61,169 nucleotides of DNA, taken from Hyphomicrobiales bacterium. Its GTDB lineage: Bacteria; Pseudomonadota; Alphaproteobacteria; Rhizobiales; Aestuariivirgaceae. A program made the position numbers and the translations under genes. This document shows, in pieces, positions 25,223 to 34,628 of this stretch. Every line of letters starts with the position of its first letter. The first letter of the stretch is position 1. The stretch lies in assembly GCA_026990765.1 (NCBI GenBank), contig JALXCV010000072.1, positions 1 to 61,169 on the forward strand, in the 5' to 3' direction. The notes below the pieces were generated by a model. That model saw only the letters and a program-made list of their open reading frames with translations, did not search any database and was not told the origin of the DNA.

Positions 25223-26626
25223 TCAAACAGCAACAAACGGCCCGCAGACCAGCGCGCGTTTCACACCCGGTGCAAGGTCGTCCAGCCCGTCAATCAGCCT
25301 TTCATAACCAGTAAGCACATCAACAATCTGTCCAGAATAGGTAATAGCGGTTTCGCGCATCATCCCCATCATTGGCCAGCCCCAAAGGGCTGATATGGTA
25401 ACCCCGTCCTGAACGAAATGCGGTTCTGTCAGGAAAGTGCAGGACAATACCGGTTCAATCGGGGAGCGGTTGGTCGGACTGCCACCAACCAGATCAATGA
25501 TCACCGAGCCGTCTGGAATGATGGTTTTCAAATGCTGATTGGTGACCAGATAGTTTTTACCGCGCAAATGCAATGGCTGATCGGCACCATTAACTACCAG
25601 ATCAACATCGCGGAGCCAGTAGTCAATACGGCCAGTATTGGTGTGAACCCGGCCAAGTACTGCAATATTTTCCACACCGTGATCAAAGATTTCATGGATT
25701 GCCCCCTGCCCTACATTGCCATAACCCAGTACGACAACCTGGGCTTTTGACAGGTCAAGATCAGGCTTGTTTTGCTGCAACAGTTTCAGACCATAACGCG
25801 CGCCTGCCTGTCCGGTCTGGTGCAGGCACTGAATACGGCGCAGGCCGAATTCATTCGGCTCATGGGTTGCCCTCCACTGGGAAATGGCGCGCTGGCCGTG
25901 CTTGCGCTCAAAATCAGCCAGATCAAACATATGACTGCCACTGTCTTCCAGATTTTGCAGCAACAGGTCATTATCCAGATCATTGCTGTCATAAAAGAAC
26001 AGACTGTCAGGTCCGGCAGCATCAAGGCCGGAAAAACAGCTTTTGCCGCAAATGATGCGCAGGGATTTTGGATCGCGGTTACCGGCCCGCCTGATGGCCG
26101 GGGCAATGCGGCTTGACCATTTCATAATCCTTATTTTCAGGCCGCCAAGGGTGTTATTATCGGCAAAAGGTTGCAGGGCAGCTGCCATGGCGGTTCTGGC
26201 CAGAATTGTTTCATCTGTTTGCACCTTGGGAGATTCAAGGATTTCTTCCATGGCGACCACATTGATCTGGCGCTTTTCAAGCATTGCTGCCCGGTCGGGA
26301 AATGAATCAAAATGTGCCATACAAAGCAAGGTTGAGCCGGGCCGCATCAGTTTTATACTGTCAAGCGATGGCCCCTTGAACTTGATGATCAGGTCTTTGT
26401 CCTGATAGATTTCTTCAGCTGACTGCATGGTTGCACCAGCTGCGATATATTCGGCATCATCAAAACCGACACCCTCACCGGCACCATGTTCCACGAACAG
26501 TTCGGCCCCCGCCTCAACCAGTTTTTTAACATCATGAGGGACGATCGACACCCGTTTTTCCAGCCCGCCCGGATTCTCCGGTGATTCAATCTCCCTTACA
26601 ACAGCAATTGTCCTGAAGCCCGGCAT
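25223..26626 (-). CDS. AlaDH/PNT-family NAD(P)-dependent dehydrogenase
   Basis: A 467-residue protein. The first 135 residues match the alanine dehydrogenase / transhydrogenase-alpha N-terminal domain: AVVREIESPENPGGLEKRVS, VEHGAGEGVGFDDAEYIAAGA and LIIKFKGPSL. A Rossmann motif V-L-G-Y-G-N-V-G-Q-G-A occurs near residue 300, followed by a typical substrate-closing C-terminal domain. Between them is an unusual insert (about 160-280) rich in His/Cys/Arg. Fungal saccharopine dehydrogenase and carboxyethylornithine synthase share this fold, so an imine-reducing (opine-type) activity is possible. Substrate unknown. It heads a pair with the MetE-like gene and is divergent from a LysE exporter. Confidence 0.75.
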   Translation of the reverse strand: MPGFRTIAVVREIESPENPGGLEKRVSIVPHDVKKLVEAGAELFVEHGAGEGVGFDDAEYIAAGATMQSAEEIYQDKDLIIKFKGPSLDSIKLMRPGSTLLCMAHFDSFPDRAAMLEKRQINVVAMEEILESPKVQTDETILARTAMAAALQPFADNNTLGGLKIRIMKWSSRIAPAIRRAGNRDPKSLRIICGKSCFSGLDAAGPDSLFFYDSNDLDNDLLLQNLEDSGSHMFDLADFERKHGQRAISQWRATHEPNEFGLRRIQCLHQTGQAGARYGLKLLQQNKPDLDLSKAQVVVLGYGNVGQGAIHEIFDHGVENIAVLGRVHTNTGRIDYWLRDVDLVVNGADQPLHLRGKNYLVTNQHLKTIIPDGSVIIDLVGGSPTNRSPIEPVLSCTFLTEPHFVQDGVTISALWGWPMMGMMRETAITYSGQIVDVLTGYERLIDGLDDLAPGVKRALVCGPFVAV

Positions 26627-26768
26627 TTTTATCCCTCTTGTTCTTGATGATCCTTTTCCAGATTGGTGGCATCATTTCAATTGTTTGGCAACCATCATCG
26701 CTGAGGAAAATATGCCGATAGACACCAGGCGGCAAAATCTGTCATATTGTGGTTTTTATGGAAAGACA

Positions 26769-27380
26769 ATGAGCATTGAGTTTTTCATCACATCCATGGT
26801 GGTTATTTTAATCCCCGGCACAGGGGTGATCTACACATTAACCATCGGACTTGGCAAAGGTTTCTGGCCAGCAGTTGCCGCTGCTTTTGGCTGTATGCTG
26901 GGGATTATTCCAGCCGCAATTGCCTCAATCATAGGTCTGGCTGCGATCTTCCATAGTTCTGCTGTGGCTTTTCAGCTTATAAAATATCTGGGTGTGCTCT
27001 ACCTGTTTTATATGGCCTGGAGCATTATTCGCGATGACAGCAGCCTGACGCTTGCCCAAAACAAAAAACCCGTTTCGATGTCGCGGATAATCATAAATGG
27101 TGCCATGCTGAATGTATTGAACCCGAAACTGTCACTGTTCTTTCTGGCATTTCTGCCGCAATTCATTGATCCAGAAAGCCAAAGCACCAGCGCAATGCTG
27201 GTCATGCTGGCGGCAATATTCATGGGGCTTACCTTCGTGGTATTTGTAATATATGGGGCCTTTGCATCGCTTGCACGCAACTATGTTATTTCACGCCCAT
27301 CTGTAATGGTCTGGATGAAACGGATATTTGCAGCAAGCTTTGGACTATTGGGGTTACGGCTGGTTCTGGCTGAGCGTTGA
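26769..27380 (+). CDS. LysE family amino-acid exporter
   Basis: A 203-residue membrane protein with about six hydrophobic segments. The start MSIEFFITSMVVILIPGTGVIYTLTIGLGKG and the later NPKLSLFFLAFLPQFI near residue 120 are the two classical LysE/RhtB marks. It probably exports an amino acid or a derivative. ATG 26769 has ggaaag just upstream; the longer frame adds an N-terminus unlike the family. It is divergent from the AlaDH/PNT-like gene and its end overlaps the acyltransferase gene by 27 nt tail to tail. Confidence 0.92.
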   Translation: MSIEFFITSMVVILIPGTGVIYTLTIGLGKGFWPAVAAAFGCMLGIIPAAIASIIGLAAIFHSSAVAFQLIKYLGVLYLFYMAWSIIRDDSSLTLAQNKKPVSMSRIIINGAMLNVLNPKLSLFFLAFLPQFIDPESQSTSAMLVMLAAIFMGLTFVVFVIYGAFASLARNYVISRPSVMVWMKRIFAASFGLLGLRLVLAER

Positions 27381-28472
27381 CGGGGCCGCAATTGCATCAA
27401 GCCGTGACTGAAACCTGTCTGTCTGGTGACGGGCCAGCCATTTTTGTTTCAGATATCCGGTCAGCGGCTTTTCAAACCATCTATAGGACAATAATCCGCA
27501 GATTATTGAAGCAATAATAGCAAAAAGGGCATAGGAATAATTTGACCATGGAACAGCTGGCATTATCCAGTACCAGACCTTGGCAAGACCGGCCAGAACC
27601 AGAACATGTGTCAGATATAAAGAATAGGACGAGTTACCTATTGCCACAATGAAGCGTGGCCATTTGACAGAACTTTCGATCATCAAGGCACCAAATACCA
27701 GCAACATGGCAGGAATTCCCCAGAAATACATATTATTCGCAGACTTGCCGCCAGCCAGAGACATCAATACCAGCAACACAGCCGATATCATGAAATAGGC
27801 ACCTATAAAGGGGCGGCGGTCAACCAGCGTGAAAGCAAGGCGGCAAAACAGGAAACCGGCCAGAAACTCAATCAGATGGTGCCGGGTTATCATATATAAA
27901 AATGGTTGATCGGTTGGCGGTGATAACAACCAGCCAAAAAATACCGAATATGCCAGAAACAGCGGTAGCAGATATTTCTGTAATGGCGTCCACAGCATGG
28001 TAATGGCGAACAGCGCGTAAAAATACAACACATAGCCAAGCGTCCAGCCTGCATGAAACAGATAGCGCCCTTCCATCGGCCATAAAATCCATGACTGCCA
28101 GAAACGGGTAAGATGCGGGGCTGACGAGTTTACCAGTTCTGGATTGATCAGCCAGACCAGCGCGGCAATGAGAGTAACAGCCCAGTAAAGCGGCATTACC
28201 CGCAAAACCCGCATGACCAGAAAGTCACGCAGCTGTTTTAACGAGTAATTTCCAGCCGGTATGATATAGGCGATGATAAAGCCGGAAATTACAAAGAATA
28301 TATCAACCCCGTAATTGCCGAAACTGAATATTGCCAGTAAATGCTCATGCGATCCGTAATATTGATCAAGCTTGTGCGATATATGTGAAAGCACCACCAA
28401 TATTGCCGCAACAGCCCGCAAGACCTGCAACGAAATCAACTCGCGCGCAGGCGATTGTGCATTTTGTCCCAT
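27354..28472 (-). CDS. Acyltransferase 3 family membrane protein
   Basis: A 372-residue integral membrane protein with around ten hydrophobic segments. ISLQVLRAVAAILVVLSHISHKL at the N-terminus holds the R-x10-H-type active-site motif (His in VVLSHI), and GVDIFFVISGFIIAY near 60 is the second family mark. These enzymes O-acylate sugars of lipopolysaccharide, exopolysaccharide or membrane lipids. No polysaccharide genes adjoin it. It ends inside the end of the lysE-like gene. Confidence 0.92.
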   Translation of the reverse strand: MGQNAQSPARELISLQVLRAVAAILVVLSHISHKLDQYYGSHEHLLAIFSFGNYGVDIFFVISGFIIAYIIPAGNYSLKQLRDFLVMRVLRVMPLYWAVTLIAALVWLINPELVNSSAPHLTRFWQSWILWPMEGRYLFHAGWTLGYVLYFYALFAITMLWTPLQKYLLPLFLAYSVFFGWLLSPPTDQPFLYMITRHHLIEFLAGFLFCRLAFTLVDRRPFIGAYFMISAVLLVLMSLAGGKSANNMYFWGIPAMLLVFGALMIESSVKWPRFIVAIGNSSYSLYLTHVLVLAGLAKVWYWIMPAVPWSNYSYALFAIIASIICGLLSYRWFEKPLTGYLKQKWLARHQTDRFQSRLDAIAAPSTLSQNQP

Positions 28473-28613
28473 CCAGTCCCATCCCTTCAGATTGGTACAT
28501 TTACCCCATCAACCAGTAATTGCAGCAAAATTCGGGCCACTGGCTTGCATGATCACGAATTTGTGTGTTTATGATGAAACCCCGAAGGATATCCGTATCA
28601 AAAGGAACCGTAA

Positions 28614-28997
28614 ATGCAGTTCTCCCATACAATTTGCTATGTTGAAAATGTTAGAGAAACCCTGATGTTTTATTGCTCAGCCTTCGGGTTTGAGCAAAAA
28701 TTCCTGCATGAAAGCGGTGAATATGGTGAGCTGGATACAGGAAGCACGGCTCTTGCATTTTCATCATTGAGACTGATGCGCCAGATCGGGAAAAATGCCT
28801 CATCACCTGATAGCGCCAAACCAACCTTTGAAATAGCATTTACCGTGGAGAATGTTCAAAAGGCCATGCAAACCGCAAATGAAGCTGGTGCCCGGATTAT
28901 CCAGGAGGCCCAAGAGATGCCATGGGGCCAGACCATCGGTTATGTGCTGGACAATAATGGTTTCATGATTGAAATCTGCACCCCTGTTGGCGCATGA
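28614..28997 (+). CDS. VOC family protein (glyoxalase/bleomycin-resistance-like)
   Basis: A 127-residue single-domain vicinal-oxygen-chelate protein. The MQFSHTICYVENVRETLMFY start and the WGQTIGYVLDNNGFMIEI end are typical, with His5 and Glu near 121 as likely metal ligands. Such proteins range from isomerases to dioxygenases and binding proteins; nothing here decides which. It is single, with 139 bp separating it from the next operon. Confidence 0.88.
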   Translation: MQFSHTICYVENVRETLMFYCSAFGFEQKFLHESGEYGELDTGSTALAFSSLRLMRQIGKNASSPDSAKPTFEIAFTVENVQKAMQTANEAGARIIQEAQEMPWGQTIGYVLDNNGFMIEICTPVGA

Positions 28998-29070
28998 CCC
29001 TGAAAACAGCGGCTTGCAACAGGTGCAGGCCCATTGTCATGAAGTTGTAAACATCATTAAATGTGAATGC

Positions 29071-29103
29071 TTGACATTATTTAAGTTAGTGAGTAGTAAC
29101 TAA
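29071..29103 (+). promoter_or_regulatory. Promoter with TetR-type operator of the cytochrome c' operon
   Basis: A perfect -35 TTGACA (29071-29076) is followed at 17 bp by TAGTAA as a weak -10. An 18-bp imperfect palindrome TTAGTGAGTAGTAACTAA (29086-29103, 7 of 9 positions symmetric) covers spacer and -10. This is a TetR-type repressor site in shape and place, and the third gene of the operon encodes a TetR protein, so autorepression is the natural reading. Confidence 0.6.
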
Positions 29104-29136
29104 TTTAGATATTACCAAACACAGGATTATCCACAG

Positions 29137-29616
29137 ATGAACAAATCATGCAAATTCTGCTGGCTCATCAGCATCGCACTGGCCGTTATTGTTGCCGGTA
29201 TGGCCTATAAATTCATTATTGTTGGCAATGTTGTCAAAAGCAATGACGGGCGCACGGCACTGGTTCTGGAAGCAGGAGAACGTGATCTGTTTTTGAAAGA
29301 AATGCGCGGGTTTCTGGAAGCTGTTCAAACCATTAGTGAAGCTGTCAGCAATGATGACATGAAAGCAGCTGCCAGCGCTGCCAAAGCTGTTGGAATGGGA
29401 TCGATAAATGAAGTACCCGCCACATTAATGGCCAAATTGCCGCTGGAACTCAAGCAATTGGGACTTAGCACCCACAAGGCATTTGATGATTTGGGCAATG
29501 AGGCTGAAGATATGGGCGATGGCAAGATCGTGCTGAAGAAGCTTGCCAAGTTAATGCTGAATTGCACTGGCTGTCATGCCGGTTATCGGCTGGAAGCAGG
29601 AACAGCAACAAAATGA
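29137..29616 (+). CDS. Cytochrome c'-like c-type haem protein
   Basis: A 159-residue protein with an N-terminal hydrophobic anchor or signal (WLISIALAVIVAGMAYKFIIVG) and a single haem-c attachment site CTGCH (C143, C146, H147) close to the C-terminus, the layout of cytochrome c' (four-helix bundle, C-terminal CxxCH). The intervening sequence is helical in pattern (ERDLFLKEMRGFLEAVQTISEAV, with Met in the usual place). Such proteins bind NO or transfer electrons in the periplasm. Its stop overlaps the start of the next gene (ATGA), and a TetR gene follows. Confidence 0.82.
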   Translation: MNKSCKFCWLISIALAVIVAGMAYKFIIVGNVVKSNDGRTALVLEAGERDLFLKEMRGFLEAVQTISEAVSNDDMKAAASAAKAVGMGSINEVPATLMAKLPLELKQLGLSTHKAFDDLGNEAEDMGDGKIVLKKLAKLMLNCTGCHAGYRLEAGTATK

Positions 29617-30029
29617 ACATCGCAAAAACCGGTTGGCCATTAAAGGCTGCAGCAATCTTTGCCATCATTTTTGGTGTTCTTACCCTGTTTTCGGGTGGCC
29701 AGGTCTTGTTTTTCGACGGAGAAGCCAGGACAGCAGCAGGCAATTATGTGCCATTTGTCCTGTGGTTCAACTTTCTGGCAGGCTTTGCCTATATAATTGC
29801 CGGTATCGGTTTGCTGATGGGCAGACAATATGCAAAAAAACTGGCAATGCTGATTGCCATTGCCACTATTATAGCATTTGCGGCCTTTGGCATTCACATA
29901 TTTACCGGTGGATTATATGAAAACCGTACTGTTGGTGCCATGGTCCTGCGCTCTGCAGTCTGGATCATCATTTCACTGATTGCGGCAGCTGCCTGGAAAA
30001 AACATGGTCACAACCAGAAAACCGGCTAG
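29613..30029 (+). CDS. Small four-helix membrane protein, unknown function
   Basis: A 138-residue protein with four hydrophobic stretches (PLKAAAIFAIIFGVLTLF, FVLWFNFLAGFAYIIAGIGLLMG, LAMLIAIATIIAFAAFGIHIF and MVLRSAVWIIISLIAAAAW). No motif I recognise. The ATG overlaps the cytochrome stop by 4 nt and the 3' end overlaps the TetR start by 26 nt, so it is translated within this operon. By context it might be a membrane partner of the haem protein; inference only. Confidence 0.75.
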   Translation: MNIAKTGWPLKAAAIFAIIFGVLTLFSGGQVLFFDGEARTAAGNYVPFVLWFNFLAGFAYIIAGIGLLMGRQYAKKLAMLIAIATIIAFAAFGIHIFTGGLYENRTVGAMVLRSAVWIIISLIAAAAWKKHGHNQKTG

Positions 30030-30594
30030 TGAACGCAAGCTGGAAATTGTCGATGCAGCCATCGCCCTTGCCGGTGAAATGGGGCCGGACCGGTTGACTA
30101 CCGAACATCTGGCAAAGCATATCGGCATTTCCCAGCCTGCAATATTTCGCCATTTCCCTACCAAGGGTGATATATGGGAGGCGGTTGCGCATCGCATTGC
30201 CCAGCTGATGGCCCGCAATATGGGATCGCGGGTAGATCAGCAGGCCAGCCCACATGCAAGGCTGAAAACCATGGTGATTACTCACCTTGAATTCATCAAT
30301 ACAACCCCGGCAGTTCCTGCCATTCTGTTTTCCAGTGAGTTGCACAATGAAAACGAAAAGCTGCGAGCATTCTTTGCCGGCCTGATGGATGCCAGACAGA
30401 TCAAGCTGGCAAGGCTGATCAGGGAGGCTGGTTATTCCGGCAAGCCGCACCCCAATGATGCAGCCCTGCTTGTACTGGGACTGATACAGGGGCTGGCCAT
30501 GCGCTGGTCGCTGAATGCGCACCAGTTTGATCTGGTGGGCGAAGGAGAAAGGTTGCTGGAACTGTTACTGGACGGATTTGGCGAGCCTTCCTGA
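30004..30594 (+). CDS. TetR/AcrR family transcriptional regulator
   Basis: A 196-residue regulator. The N-terminal HTH reads RLTTEHLAKHIGISQPAIFRHFPTKGDIW near residues 30-60, followed by a ligand domain of the TetR C-terminal type. ATG 30004 lies inside the end of the membrane-protein gene. It is the last gene of the cytochrome c'-like operon and probably binds the palindrome at 29086-29103. The operon could be a sensor-response unit for NO or a toxic small molecule, but no ligand can be assigned. Confidence 0.9.
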   Translation: MVTTRKPASERKLEIVDAAIALAGEMGPDRLTTEHLAKHIGISQPAIFRHFPTKGDIWEAVAHRIAQLMARNMGSRVDQQASPHARLKTMVITHLEFINTTPAVPAILFSSELHNENEKLRAFFAGLMDARQIKLARLIREAGYSGKPHPNDAALLVLGLIQGLAMRWSLNAHQFDLVGEGERLLELLLDGFGEPS

Positions 30595-30596
30595 TC

Positions 30597-30610
30597 ATGC
30601 CTGCAGGCAT
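30597..30610. terminator. Palindrome between convergent tetR and tadA
   Basis: ATGCCTGCAGGCAT is a perfect 14-bp palindrome in the 18-bp gap between the two convergent stops; folded, it gives a 5-bp stem with TGCA loop. A weak bidirectional terminator is possible. Confidence 0.4.
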
Positions 30611-30612
30611 AT

Positions 30613-31059
30613 TTACCGGCGGTTCCTGAAAAACTCCTGCAACATTTGCGCTGATCTTTGCGCCCCTATGCCGTCATAGATTTCAGGGGCATGATGGCAC
30701 TGGCTGGAATGAAAAAAGCCCCTGCCCCCCATCTTGTCATCATCACAGCCATAGTAAAGCCGGCGAATACGGGCAAAGGAAATGGCCGAAGCGCACATAT
30801 TGCACGGCTCCAGGGTCACATAAAGATCAAGCCCGGTCAGGCGTTCACTGGACAGGGCCTTGCAGGCTTTGCGGATTGCCAGTATTTCAGCATGGGCTGT
30901 CGGGTCTGCAAGCTCAATGGTGCGATTTCCTGCAGCTGCAATGATCTGGCCTGACTGGTCTGTTATAACCGCCCCGACCGGCACTTCGCCGCGCAATGCC
31001 GCAGCTTCGGCTTCCTCAAAAGCCATATCCATGGGCGATTGTTGTCTGCTTATCGGCAT
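30613..31059 (-). CDS. tadA: tRNA-specific adenosine deaminase
   Basis: Deaminates A34 to inosine in tRNA-Arg(ACG), an essential wobble change. The zinc site is H56-A-E58 and P-C86-x2-C89 (PCNMC), the catalytic glutamate is E58. The C-terminal CHHAPEIYDG near 120 is usual for alphaproteobacterial TadA. 148 aa, normal length. Divergent from ileS with 97 bp between. Confidence 0.95.
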   Translation of the reverse strand: MPISRQQSPMDMAFEEAEAAALRGEVPVGAVITDQSGQIIAAAGNRTIELADPTAHAEILAIRKACKALSSERLTGLDLYVTLEPCNMCASAISFARIRRLYYGCDDDKMGGRGFFHSSQCHHAPEIYDGIGAQRSAQMLQEFFRNRR

Positions 31060-31156
31060 CTGGTTTCAACCTGCCAACAATTTTTATGGATAAAACCGCA
31101 ATACACTGCTAAAACCCGCCAATCTTTAAAGAAACTATCGAATCAAGAATATTACC

Positions 31157-34078
31157 ATGAGCCAATCATCACAAGGCCGCGATTATCGCGAGACACTTTT
31201 TCTGCCCAAAACCAGCTTCCCGATGCGAGCCGGTCTGCCTAAAAAAGAACCGGAGATGATCAGGAAATGGCAGGAAACAGGATTATATGATCGCCTGCGC
31301 CGGGATTCCAAAGGCCGCAAGCGGTTCATCCTGCATGACGGTCCTCCCTATGCCAACGGGCATTTGCATATTGGTCATGCACTGAACAAGATCTTGAAAG
31401 ATGTAATCACCAAGGCAGCGCAAATGTCGGGCTGGGATTCCAATTTTGTACCGGGATGGGATTGCCACGGCCTGCCGATTGAATGGAAGATCGAGGAACA
31501 ATATCGCGCCAAAGGCAAGAACAAGGACGATATTCCGGTGAACGAATTCCGGGAAGAATGCCGCGCCTTTGCCGAACACTGGACGCAGATCCAGTCCGAA
31601 GAATTCCAGCGACTGGGCGTCATTGGTGACTGGAAGACCCCATACAAGACCATGGATTTTGTTGCCGAAGCAGATATTGCCCGCGAATTGATGAAATTTG
31701 CCATGACCGGCCAGCTTTACCGCGGCTCCAAACCGATCATGTGGTCGGTGGTTGAACAGACCGCACTGGCTGAAGCTGAAGTTGAATATCAGGATTATGA
31801 ATCCGATACCATATGGGTGAAATTCCCGATAAGGGATGCAAAGGGCGAGCTTGAAAATGTATCAGTGCTGATCTGGACTACTACCCCATGGACCATTCCC
31901 GGTAACCGGGCAATTTCCTATTCGGCCCGCATTTCCTATGGCATCTATCAGGTAAAAGCTGCTGAAAATGATTTTGGCCCGCAGGTAGGTGAGAAATTTA
32001 TCGCAGCCGACAAGCTGGCTGAAACCTGCGCTCAAAAGGCCTTGCTGGAAATTGAACGGCTTGGCGATGTCAGCGCTGACACCTTGGCAGCAATCATCTG
32101 TGATCATCCGCTGAAAGGCCATGCTGGCGGTTATGATTTTGCCGTGCCTATGCTGGCAGGTGATCATGTAACTGATGAGGATGGCACCGGATTTGTCCAT
32201 ACTGCCCCCGGCCATGGCCGCGATGACTTTGAAATCTGGATGGACAATGCCCACCAGTTGCGCGAGCGTGGTATCAGCCCGGAAATCCCGTTCACTGTTA
32301 ATGCTGATGGCACTTTCACCGATGAGGCACCCGGCTTTGATGATGTTTATGTGATTGATCACAAGGGTAAAAAGGGCAAGGCCAATCAGGCAGTTATCAC
32401 CGCCCTGATTGAACGCAATGCCCTGTTTTCACGCGGGCGCCTCAAACATGAATATCCCCATTCATGGCGCTCCAAAAAGCCGATCATCTTTCGCAACACA
32501 CCGCAATGGTTTGTTTATATGGATGAGGAAATTGATGACGGGCATACCGGCACCCTGCGCCAGCGTTCACTGAAAGCCATTGATGAAACAGAATTCTTCC
32601 CGGCATCAGGCAAGGTGCGCCTGAAAGGCATGATAGAGAACCGGCCAGACTGGGTATTGTCACGCCAGCGCGCCTGGGGAGTGCCGATCTGCGTGTTTGT
32701 TGATGAACATGGAAATATCCTGAAAGATGAAAAGGTCAACAATCGCATTGCCGAGGCGTTTGAACAGGAAGGCGCTGATGCGTGGTTTGCCGATGGTGCC
32801 AAACAGCGTTTCCTTGAAGGCGTTGAAGGGGAATGGGAACAGGTGATGGACATTCTGGATGTCTGGTTTGATTCCGGTTCCACCCATGCGTTCTGCATGG
32901 AACGCCGCGATGATCTGAAAGTCAACCGGGTGGTGCATGGCGGCACTGACATGGTGATGTATCTTGAAGGCACTGACCAGCATCGCGGCTGGTTCCATTC
33001 CTCATTGCTTGAAAGCTGCGGCACCAGAGGTCACGCACCATATGATCAGGTTGTAACCCACGGCTTCACCATGGCTGAAGATGGCCGTAAAATGTCTAAA
33101 TCGCTGAATAACCAGATGTTCCCGCAGGATATTATCAAACAGTTCGGCGCTGATATTTTACGCCTGTGGACCATGTCGTGTGATTATGCCGATGATCAGC
33201 GCATTGGACCGGAAATCCTGAAATCCAATGTCGATGCCTATCGCAAATTGCGCAATACGCTGCGCTACATGCTGGGAGCGCTGAACGGTTTTGATGATGA
33301 TGAGCGGGTTGATCATGCCGATATGCCAGAACTTGAACGCTATATTCTGCACCGTTTGGGTGAAGTTGGCGAACAGGTGCAAAAGGCCTATCAGACCTAT
33401 GATTTCAAGCGCGGCACTTCTGCCCTGCTCAATTTCATGACCAATGACCTGTCAGCGTTTTATTTCGACATTCGCAAGGATGCGCTTTATTGCGACCCGT
33501 TGCGTTCTGACCGCCGGCTGGCCTGTCGCACCGTAATGGACCATCTGTTCCATGCAATTGCCACATGGATGGCTCCAATGTTGTCCTTTACCGCTGAAGA
33601 GGTCTGGACCACAAGATTTGGCGAAGATGTTGACAGCATTCATTTGCAGCAATTTTATGAAACCGATCCGGCATGGCGCGATGATGAACTGGCTGACAAA
33701 TGGAGCAAAATCCGCAAAGTGCGTTCTGTGATCACCGGGGCGCTGGAAGTTGAACGGCGCGAAAAACGCATCGGTTCATCGCTTGAATCAGCCCCGGTTG
33801 TGCATGTCACCAACCCGGATTTGAGGCAGGCTCTCGTCGGGCTTGACCTGGCAGAAATTGCTATTACCAGCGGCGCCAGCCTGTCAGATGATGCAGGCCC
33901 TGATGATGCTTTCCGGCTGGATGAGGTTTCAGGCGTTGCCGTAGTGCCACAAATGGCCAAGGGTAAAAAATGCGCCCGGTCATGGAAGATATCTGAAGAT
34001 GTTGGCAGCGATCCTGATTATCCTGACATTACTGCACGCGATGCACTAGCGGTTCGCCAGTGGGATGCAAAGCAGTGA
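31157..34078 (+). CDS. ileS: Isoleucine-tRNA ligase
   Basis: Class I synthetase of 973 aa. HIGH is at residues 71-74 ([12 protein letters not shown]) and KMSKS at 645-649 ([10 protein letters not shown]). The editing domain ([12 protein letters not shown] near 350) and the WFDSGSTH motif near 573 are present. C-terminal zinc-finger cysteines found in many bacterial IleRS are not evident: the end carries only one Cys (KGKKCARSW), which fits the alphaproteobacterial type. It overlaps lspA by 4 nt (GTGA), the classic ileS-lspA arrangement. Confidence 0.97.
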   Translation: MSQSSQGRDYRETLFLPKTSFPMRAGLPKKEPEMIRKWQETGLYDRLRRDSKGRKRFILHDGPPYANGHLHIGHALNKILKDVITKAAQMSGWDSNFVPGWDCHGLPIEWKIEEQYRAKGKNKDDIPVNEFREECRAFAEHWTQIQSEEFQRLGVIGDWKTPYKTMDFVAEADIARELMKFAMTGQLYRGSKPIMWSVVEQTALAEAEVEYQDYESDTIWVKFPIRDAKGELENVSVLIWTTTPWTIPGNRAISYSARISYGIYQVKAAENDFGPQVGEKFIAADKLAETCAQKALLEIERLGDVSADTLAAIICDHPLKGHAGGYDFAVPMLAGDHVTDEDGTGFVHTAPGHGRDDFEIWMDNAHQLRERGISPEIPFTVNADGTFTDEAPGFDDVYVIDHKGKKGKANQAVITALIERNALFSRGRLKHEYPHSWRSKKPIIFRNTPQWFVYMDEEIDDGHTGTLRQRSLKAIDETEFFPASGKVRLKGMIENRPDWVLSRQRAWGVPICVFVDEHGNILKDEKVNNRIAEAFEQEGADAWFADGAKQRFLEGVEGEWEQVMDILDVWFDSGSTHAFCMERRDDLKVNRVVHGGTDMVMYLEGTDQHRGWFHSSLLESCGTRGHAPYDQVVTHGFTMAEDGRKMSKSLNNQMFPQDIIKQFGADILRLWTMSCDYADDQRIGPEILKSNVDAYRKLRNTLRYMLGALNGFDDDERVDHADMPELERYILHRLGEVGEQVQKAYQTYDFKRGTSALLNFMTNDLSAFYFDIRKDALYCDPLRSDRRLACRTVMDHLFHAIATWMAPMLSFTAEEVWTTRFGEDVDSIHLQQFYETDPAWRDDELADKWSKIRKVRSVITGALEVERREKRIGSSLESAPVVHVTNPDLRQALVGLDLAEIAITSGASLSDDAGPDDAFRLDEVSGVAVVPQMAKGKKCARSWKISEDVGSDPDYPDITARDALAVRQWDAKQ

Positions 34079-34551
34079 GATTGTGGGGCCAGCGTTCCTT
34101 TTACGGCCTGATTATTGCGGTAATTCTGCTTGCTGTTGATCAGGCCTATAAATACTGGATGCTGGAAATCTATGATATTGCCACCCGGCAACCGGTGGAA
34201 ATAACCTCTTTTTTCAACCTGTATCTGGTCTGGAACAAGGGGATTTCCTACGGGTTTTTGAACAAGGCCGGCCCATGGCTGCTAATTGCGCTGCAAGGGT
34301 CAATAGCAATTTTCCTTGTGCTATGGCTGGCCCGCTGCAAGTCCTCAATCATGGCAACAGCAACGGGAATGGTAATAGGTGGAGCACTGGGCAATATAAC
34401 TGATCGCATCACACATGGCGCGGTTGCCGATTTCTTCCATTTCCACTGGGGCAGCTTCAGCTGGTATGTTTTCAATATCGCCGATATTGCAATAGTTGCC
34501 GGGGCAGCGATTCTTGTGTATGATTCATTTATTGCTAGCAAGGACGACTAG
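34075..34551 (+). CDS. lspA: Lipoprotein signal peptidase (signal peptidase II)
   Basis: Inner-membrane aspartyl protease (about 158 aa) that cuts the signal peptides of prolipoproteins. Four hydrophobic segments; the conserved [10 protein letters not shown] is near 102, and the catalytic aspartates are D119 (AVADFF) and D137 (FNIAD). I favour GTG 34075, overlapping the ileS stop, over GTG 34060. The next gene downstream encodes a lipoprotein, a probable substrate. Confidence 0.95.
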   Translation: MRLWGQRSFYGLIIAVILLAVDQAYKYWMLEIYDIATRQPVEITSFFNLYLVWNKGISYGFLNKAGPWLLIALQGSIAIFLVLWLARCKSSIMATATGMVIGGALGNITDRITHGAVADFFHFHWGSFSWYVFNIADIAIVAGAAILVYDSFIASKDD

Positions 34552-34558
34552 ACAGGCT

Positions 34559-34600
34559 GTCTGCGCCATGGTTTTGCCGCAAAAAACCGGCATTGCAGAC
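34559..34600 (+). terminator. Long hairpin between lspA and the lipoprotein gene
   Basis: GTCTGC-GCC (34559-34567), then GGTTTT (34570-34575), pair with AAAACC (34583-34588), GGC (34589-34591) and GCAGAC (34595-34600): 15 bp with a small 2/3-nt internal loop and a 7-nt loop. No T run follows. It may attenuate or process the transcript between lspA and the downstream gene. It also makes the TTG at 34593 an unlikely start. Confidence 0.65.
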
Positions 34601-34628
34601 GGCACTCAAGCAAAAGGGAAAATCCACT

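Noticed and set aside
34593-34628. TTG start of the lipoprotein at 34593
   Set aside because: It lies in the 3' arm of the hairpin and spoils the signal peptide; GTG 34629 has a ribosome site and gives a normal lipobox.
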